From: Streptomyces sp. 35G-GA-8 | GTDB taxonomy: Bacteria > Actinomycetota > Actinomycetes > Streptomycetales > Streptomycetaceae | DNA length: 64,000 bases | NCBI RefSeq assembly: GCF_023534745.1 | Contig: NZ_JAMHJQ010000004.1 | Location: forward strand, 447,608 to 511,607 | Reading direction: 5' to 3' | In this document: positions 59,963 through 64,000 of the stretch, in pieces | Layout of the letters: every line of letters begins with the position of its first letter | Numbering within the stretch: the first letter of the stretch is position 1 | The notes under the pieces: generated by a model | Seen by the model: only the letters and a program-made list of their open reading frames with translations | Told to the model about the DNA's origin: nothing | The model's database searches: none | Made by a program: the position numbers and the translations under genes

Positions 59963-61804
59963 TCAGGTGAGAGTGATCTCCGGGTTGTACATGTCCAGCC
60001 AGATCGCCAGGTCCAGCGTGCGTTCCAGGCCGCGGCGCGATGCCTGGGCGATCTGGGGGGTGTCGCGCTCCGTCACCTGTCGGATGCGGTCGGCGTCCAC
60101 CAGGTCGAAGACCCGGTGGGACGGTTGCGCGAGCAGGTCCTTGGCGAGTTCCTGGAGGGCGACGGCGTACTTCGGGTCCTGGGTGGACGGGTAGGGGCTC
60201 TTCACCCGGTCGTACACCGACTTCGGCAGCAGATCGGCCGTCGCCTCCCGCAGCAGGGTCTTCTCCCTGCCGTCGAAGGACTTCAGGGACCACGGGGCGT
60301 TGTAGACGTATTCGACGAGCCGGTGGTCGCAGAACGGCACCCTGACCTCCAGGCCGACGGCCATGCTCGCGCGGTCCTTGCGGTCCAGCAGGATCCGTAC
60401 GAAGCGGGTCAGGTGGAGGTAGCAGATCTTGCGCATCCGGTACTCGAAGTCGCTCTCACCGCCGAGGCGTTCGATGCCGGCGACGGCCGTGACATAGCTC
60501 TCGTGGAGGAAGTCCGGCAGGTTCACGGCCGCGCTCACATCGGCGCGCAGTACGTCGGCGTCGTCCCCGAAGTGGTCGGCGAAGCGCACCAGCCACGGGA
60601 ACATCTCGGCCTGCCTGGCCTCCTCGTCGAAGAACTGGAGGTAGCCGCCGAAGACCTCGTCGGCCGATTCGCCGGAGAGCGCGACCGTCGAGTGCTTCCG
60701 GATGGCCCGGAAGAGAAGGTAGAGGGAGGAGTCCATGTCACCGAAGCCCATGGGGAGGTCGCGGGCCCGGATCATCCGGCTGCGCACCTCCGGGTCGGCC
60801 AGGGCGTGGGAGTCGAGCATGATGTCCTGGTGCTCCGTGTCCGACGCGCGCGCGACGTCGTGGACGAACGGGGCGTCCGGAGTCGTGCGCAGTTCGTCGG
60901 CGACGAAGTTCTCGGTCTGGCCGAGGAAGTCGACGGAGAAGCTGCGGACCCGCTCGCCGGTCTCGGCGAGTTGACGGGCGGCCAGCGCCGTCATGGCGGA
61001 GGAGTCGAGGCCGCCGGAGAGGAGCGTGCAGCGCGGTACGTCGGCGACGAGCTGGCGCCGCACGATGTCGTCGAGGAGGGTCCGCACCCGCGCCACCGTG
61101 GTGTCACGGTCGTCGGTGTGCGGCCGGGTCTCCAGCGACCAGTAGCGCCGCCGGCGCAGTCCCGCCCGGTTCAGGGTCAGTACGGTGCCGGGTTCGACCT
61201 CGTGCATTCCGTCCCACACGGCGTGGCCGGGCGTTTTCACGAAGGAGAAGAGTTCACGCACCCCGTCCAGCCGGACACGGGCGCGGGCGAGCGGGTTGGC
61301 GAGGATCGCCTTGGGCTCGGAGCCGAACAGCACACCGTCGGGGGTCGGATAGTAGTAGAAGGGCTTGATGCCCATCCGGTCGCGGATCATCACCAGCGTC
61401 TCGGTGCGGCCGTCCCAGATCGCGAAGGCGTACATGCCGTTGAGCCGTTCCGCCATCGCCTCGCCCCACTCCTGATAGCCGTGCAGGACGACCTCGGTGT
61501 CGGAGTCGGTGAGGAACCGGTGGCCCCGGTCCGTCAGCTCGCGCCGTAGCTCGGTGAAGTTGTAGGTCTCGCCCGAGTAGACGAGCGCCAGGGTGCCCTG
61601 CGGGGTGTCGAGCGTCATGGGCTGACGTCCGCCCGGCAGGTCGATGATCGCCAGTCGGCGGTGGCCGAGGGCCGCGGGGCCGCTGATCCAGGTGCCTCGG
61701 TCGTCGGGGCCCCGACAGGCCATGGTTTCCGTCATCGCATCCAATGTCTCGGACGCGGAACGCAGATCACGGTCGAAGGAGACCCAGCCGGTGATGCCAC
61801 ACAT
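59963..61804 (-). CDS. asnB: Asparagine synthase (glutamine-hydrolysing)
   Basis: 613 aa. N-terminal class II amidotransferase domain with Cys2 as nucleophile (MCGITGWVSF) and RGPDD; C-terminal ATP-pyrophosphatase with LLSGGLDSSA (residues 261-270). Makes asparagine from aspartate with ATP and glutamine. Ends by PEITLT. Stands alone, with an intergenic gap on its upstream side. Confidence 0.95.
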   Translation of the reverse strand: MCGITGWVSFDRDLRSASETLDAMTETMACRGPDDRGTWISGPAALGHRRLAIIDLPGGRQPMTLDTPQGTLALVYSGETYNFTELRRELTDRGHRFLTDSDTEVVLHGYQEWGEAMAERLNGMYAFAIWDGRTETLVMIRDRMGIKPFYYYPTPDGVLFGSEPKAILANPLARARVRLDGVRELFSFVKTPGHAVWDGMHEVEPGTVLTLNRAGLRRRRYWSLETRPHTDDRDTTVARVRTLLDDIVRRQLVADVPRCTLLSGGLDSSAMTALAARQLAETGERVRSFSVDFLGQTENFVADELRTTPDAPFVHDVARASDTEHQDIMLDSHALADPEVRSRMIRARDLPMGFGDMDSSLYLLFRAIRKHSTVALSGESADEVFGGYLQFFDEEARQAEMFPWLVRFADHFGDDADVLRADVSAAVNLPDFLHESYVTAVAGIERLGGESDFEYRMRKICYLHLTRFVRILLDRKDRASMAVGLEVRVPFCDHRLVEYVYNAPWSLKSFDGREKTLLREATADLLPKSVYDRVKSPYPSTQDPKYAVALQELAKDLLAQPSHRVFDLVDADRIRQVTERDTPQIAQASRRGLERTLDLAIWLDMYNPEITLT

Positions 61805-62149
61805 GTGTGTCCTCCTGCTTCCGATCCCAGGCCGGAGCGCAGGTCAGAGACCGTGGACAAGCCTGGGGTTCACGGCAGGACGGGGCACCGGGCCAGATCA
61901 GTTGTATCCAGCACCTATATTACGAGCGTGAGTCATACGACTGCGCCCGGTCAACGCGGTCGCCCGGCACCCGGTTACGCGAACCGGGCACTTTCAGCCG
62001 TACGCCGCGAAAGGTAATGAATTGCTCTGGAGCGGGATCCGGGGGCGCACCAGGGCCGCGGCGGTGGCGGCGGCGCGAGGAGAGTCCCGATCAGGCCATG
62101 GGCAAAGACTTCATCAACCGGCCGGTGACCGGACGAACGCGGTAGACGC
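61805..62149. other. Intergenic region upstream of asnB
   Basis: 345 bases with the asnB promoter. A low-GC stretch lies at about 61905-61930. No gene is supported. Confidence 0.4.
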
Positions 62150-62188
62150 CCGTGGCCCGTACGACGCGGGACGTCGTACGGGCCACGG
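62150..62188 (-). terminator. Strong terminator of the inositol operon
   Basis: 17-bp perfect stem at 62150-62166 and 62172-62188 with a 5-base loop, 100 bases beyond the iolA stop. Confidence 0.85.
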
Positions 62189-62221
62189 CTGCGATCAGGC
62201 CCGGGAGCGGTGCGTCCCGGG

Positions 62222-62293
62222 TGGTGCGCTTCGAGAGTGGTGCGTTTCGAGAGTGGTGCGTCCGGGCTTGGTCCGTCCGGGCGTGGTGCGTCA
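62222..62293. repeat. Tandem 15-16-bp repeats at the iolA stop
   Basis: TGGTGCGCTTCGAGAG, TGGTGCGTTTCGAGAG, TGGTGCGTCCGGGCT, TGGTCCGTCCGGGCG and a partial fifth unit in direct succession from 62222; the last overlaps the stop codon. Confidence 0.65.
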
Positions 62294-63790
62294 GTGGTTG
62301 CGCGGGAACCCGAGGTCCACACCCGTCGGAGCCTCGGACGGGTCCGGCCAGCGGGTGGTGACCACCTTGCCGCGCGTGTAGAAGTGCACACCGTCGTTGC
62401 CGTAGATGTGATGGTCGCCGAAGAGCGAGTCCTTCCAGCCACCGAAGGAGTGGTAGCCGACGGGCACCGGGATCGGTACGTTCACCCCGACCATGCCGGC
62501 CTCGACCTCCAGCTGGAAGCGGCGGGCGGCGCCGCCGTCGCGGGTGAAGATGGCCGTGCCATTGCCGAAGGGCGAGGCGTTGATCAGGTCGACGCCCTCC
62601 TCGTAGGTCTCCGTACGCAGCACGACCAGCACCGGGCCGAAGATCTCGTCACGGTACGCGTCGGAGTCGGTGGAGACCTTGTCGAGCAGCGAGAGCCCGA
62701 TCCAGTGGCCTTCCTCGAAGCCCTCGACCGTGTGCCCCGTACCGTCCAGGACGACTTCGGCGCCCTGGGCCGCGGCGCCCGTGACATAGCCGGCGACCTT
62801 GTCGCGGTGGGCCCTGGTGATGAGCGGGCCCATCTCGGAGGCCGGGTCGTTGCCGGGGCCGATCTTGATCTTCTCGGCGCGCTCGCGGATCTTGGCGACC
62901 AGTTCGTCGCCGATCGCGCCCACCGCCACGACCGCGGAGATCGCCATGCAGCGCTCGCCGGCCGAACCGTAGGCGGCCGAGACCGCCGCGTCCGCGGCGG
63001 CGTCGAGGTCCGCGTCCGGCAGGACCAGCATGTGGTTCTTGGCGCCGCCGAGCGCCTGGACCCGCTTGCCGTTGGCGGCGGCCGTCGTGTGGATATAGCG
63101 GGCGATCGGGGTGGAGCCGACGAACGAGACCGCCGCCACATCCGGGTGGGCGAGCAGGGCGTCCACCGCGACCTTGTCGCCGTGCACGACATTCAGCACG
63201 CCGTCGGGCAGCCCGGCCTCGGCGGCCAGCTCCGCCAGCAGGTTCGCCGCCGAGGGGTCCTTCTCGCTGGGCTTGAGTACGAAGGTGTTGCCGCAGGCGA
63301 CCGCCAGCGGGAACATCCACATCGGCACCATCGCCGGGAAGTTGAACGGCGTGATGCCCGCGACGACGCCCAGCGGCTGGCGGATCGAGGAGACGTCGAC
63401 GCGGTTGGAGACCTGTGTGGACAGCTCGCCCTTGAGCTGGGTGGTGATCCCACAGGCCAGTTCGACGATCTCCAGGCCCCGGGCGACCTCGCCGAGCGCG
63501 TCCGAGTGCACCTTGCCGTGCTCGGCGGTGATCAGGGCCGCGATGTCCTCGCGGCGTGCGTCCAGCAGCGCGCGGTAGCGGAAGAGGATGCCCGTGCGCT
63601 GGGCGAGGGACGAGGTTCCCCAGGTGGCGTAGGCGGCCTTCGCGGCGGCGACCGCGCTGTCCACCTCCTCGGCGGAGGCGAGCGCGACCTGTGTGGTGAC
63701 GGCGCCGGTCGCCGGGTCGGTCACCGGGCCCCAGTTGCCCGACGCGCCCTCGACGGTCTTGCCACCGATCCAGTGGTTGACGGTCTTCAT
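62291..63790 (-). CDS. iolA: Methylmalonate/malonate-semialdehyde dehydrogenase (CoA-acylating)
   Basis: 499 aa; ATG 63790 with AAGGAGCA upstream. ALDH fold: GITPFNFPAMVP, FVGSTPIARYIH, catalytic Cys281 in AGERCMAIS. GGAKNHMLVLPDAD carries Asn in place of the general-base Glu, the mark of the CoA-acylating family. Converts malonate semialdehyde to acetyl-CoA at the end of myo-inositol breakdown. Next to iolD, so iolA is preferred to mmsA of valine breakdown. Confidence 0.95.
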   Translation of the reverse strand: MKTVNHWIGGKTVEGASGNWGPVTDPATGAVTTQVALASAEEVDSAVAAAKAAYATWGTSSLAQRTGILFRYRALLDARREDIAALITAEHGKVHSDALGEVARGLEIVELACGITTQLKGELSTQVSNRVDVSSIRQPLGVVAGITPFNFPAMVPMWMFPLAVACGNTFVLKPSEKDPSAANLLAELAAEAGLPDGVLNVVHGDKVAVDALLAHPDVAAVSFVGSTPIARYIHTTAAANGKRVQALGGAKNHMLVLPDADLDAAADAAVSAAYGSAGERCMAISAVVAVGAIGDELVAKIRERAEKIKIGPGNDPASEMGPLITRAHRDKVAGYVTGAAAQGAEVVLDGTGHTVEGFEEGHWIGLSLLDKVSTDSDAYRDEIFGPVLVVLRTETYEEGVDLINASPFGNGTAIFTRDGGAARRFQLEVEAGMVGVNVPIPVPVGYHSFGGWKDSLFGDHHIYGNDGVHFYTRGKVVTTRWPDPSEAPTGVDLGFPRNH

Positions 63791-63804
63791 TCCGTTGTGC
63801 TCCT

Positions 63805-64000
63805 TCACAGCTGGCGGCGGCGGGCGGCTACGTGCCGGTCGTACTGCTCACGGGCCTTGACCGCGGACGGACGCGTCGCGGTCTCGGCCACGGGGACATC
63901 CCACCACGCCTGGGCCGGCGGGACGCCCGACACAGTGTCTGCCGTTTCGGTCTCGACGTAGACACATGTGGGAACGTCGGCGGCGCGCGCCTCGGCCAGG
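63805..64000 (-). CDS. iolD: IolD-like acylhydrolase, C-terminus only
   Basis: The reading frame enters from base 64000 and ends at 63805. The readable residues include VPTCVYVETETAD, PAQAWWDVPVAETATRP and a C-terminal YDRHVAARRRQL, matching the end of 3D-trihydroxycyclohexane-1,2-dione hydrolase (IolD). 14 bases before the iolA start, so one operon. Confidence 0.85.
   Translation of the reverse strand, partial: LAEARAADVPTCVYVETETADTVSGVPPAQAWWDVPVAETATRPSAVKAREQYDRHVAARRRQL

Noticed and set aside
59909-61549. Plus-strand ORF (546 aa) opposite asnB
   Set aside because: Shadow of asparagine synthase, which shows Cys2 and the SGGLDSS motif.
1-64000. CRISPR arrays or insertion sequences
   Set aside because: No spaced identical repeats of CRISPR length and no transposase motifs were seen.

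Overview
The window comes from a high-GC actinomycete, almost certainly Streptomyces. The evidence is GC-rich third positions throughout, many GTG/TTG starts with GTGA/ATGA overlaps, DUF397 and DUF5753 regulator genes, a DUF574-type methyltransferase, an F420-type LLM oxidoreductase and myo-inositol catabolism genes. It has two parts: the right-hand ~45 kb of an integrated tailed prophage (1 to ~45,249) and ordinary chromosome (45,250 to 64,000).

Prophage, left to right. 1-6,021 is an early region of tightly overlapping small genes led by the 3' part of a putative replication initiator. Its linker encodes five perfectly spaced 12-bp repeats plus a hairpin, a lambda-O-like layout suggesting the phage origin lies inside this gene. 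6,022-6,581 is a regulatory gap, followed by an antirepressor (BRO/KilAC type) and a secreted HNH nuclease. 8,278-10,564 is a minus-strand cargo block: a membrane-anchored coiled-coil protein, DUF6233 and DUF6221 proteins and an HTH protein. It is separated by two identical 14-bp palindromes from a plus-strand operon (10,760-15,562). That operon looks like the intercellular-spread (Spd, DUF2637) module of Streptomyces conjugative elements, but no TraB gene is visible. It carries two unexplained DNA arrays: 16 GGACA/TGTCC pentamers within a coding sequence, and eight TCTACC repeats at about helical-turn spacing. 16,037-16,639 is a lipoprotein. 16,821-18,291 is the lysis cassette (amidase endolysin and two holin-like proteins).

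18,301-39,136 is the late siphovirus block: small and large terminase, portal, MuF-like protein, capsid protease, major capsid, tail protein, cysteine-rich head-tail connector proteins, overlapping tail-assembly chaperones, tape measure, and minor tail proteins with three tail-fibre-like paralogues sharing an RGYPYP start. 39,197-44,851 holds accessory and control genes: a HAD hydrolase, an XRE-TPR regulator, a chain of tiny Cys/His-rich proteins and a minus-strand XRE repressor. The right attachment site is the 3' part of a tRNA-Arg(TCT) gene at 45,206-45,249. The integrase and intact tRNA should lie left of the window.

Chromosome: small secreted protein, LPG-synthase-TM-type membrane protein, fasciclin-domain protein, secreted hypothetical, APH-like kinase, methyltransferase, a DUF397/XRE-DUF5753 pair beside a HATPase protein with a striking histidine-rich repeat, DUF1772 protein, LuxR-like regulator, an ABC permease with an unusual alpha/beta-hydrolase-ABC ATPase fusion, LLM oxidoreductase, asparagine synthase, and the end of an inositol operon (iolA/mmsA and the 3' end of iolD).
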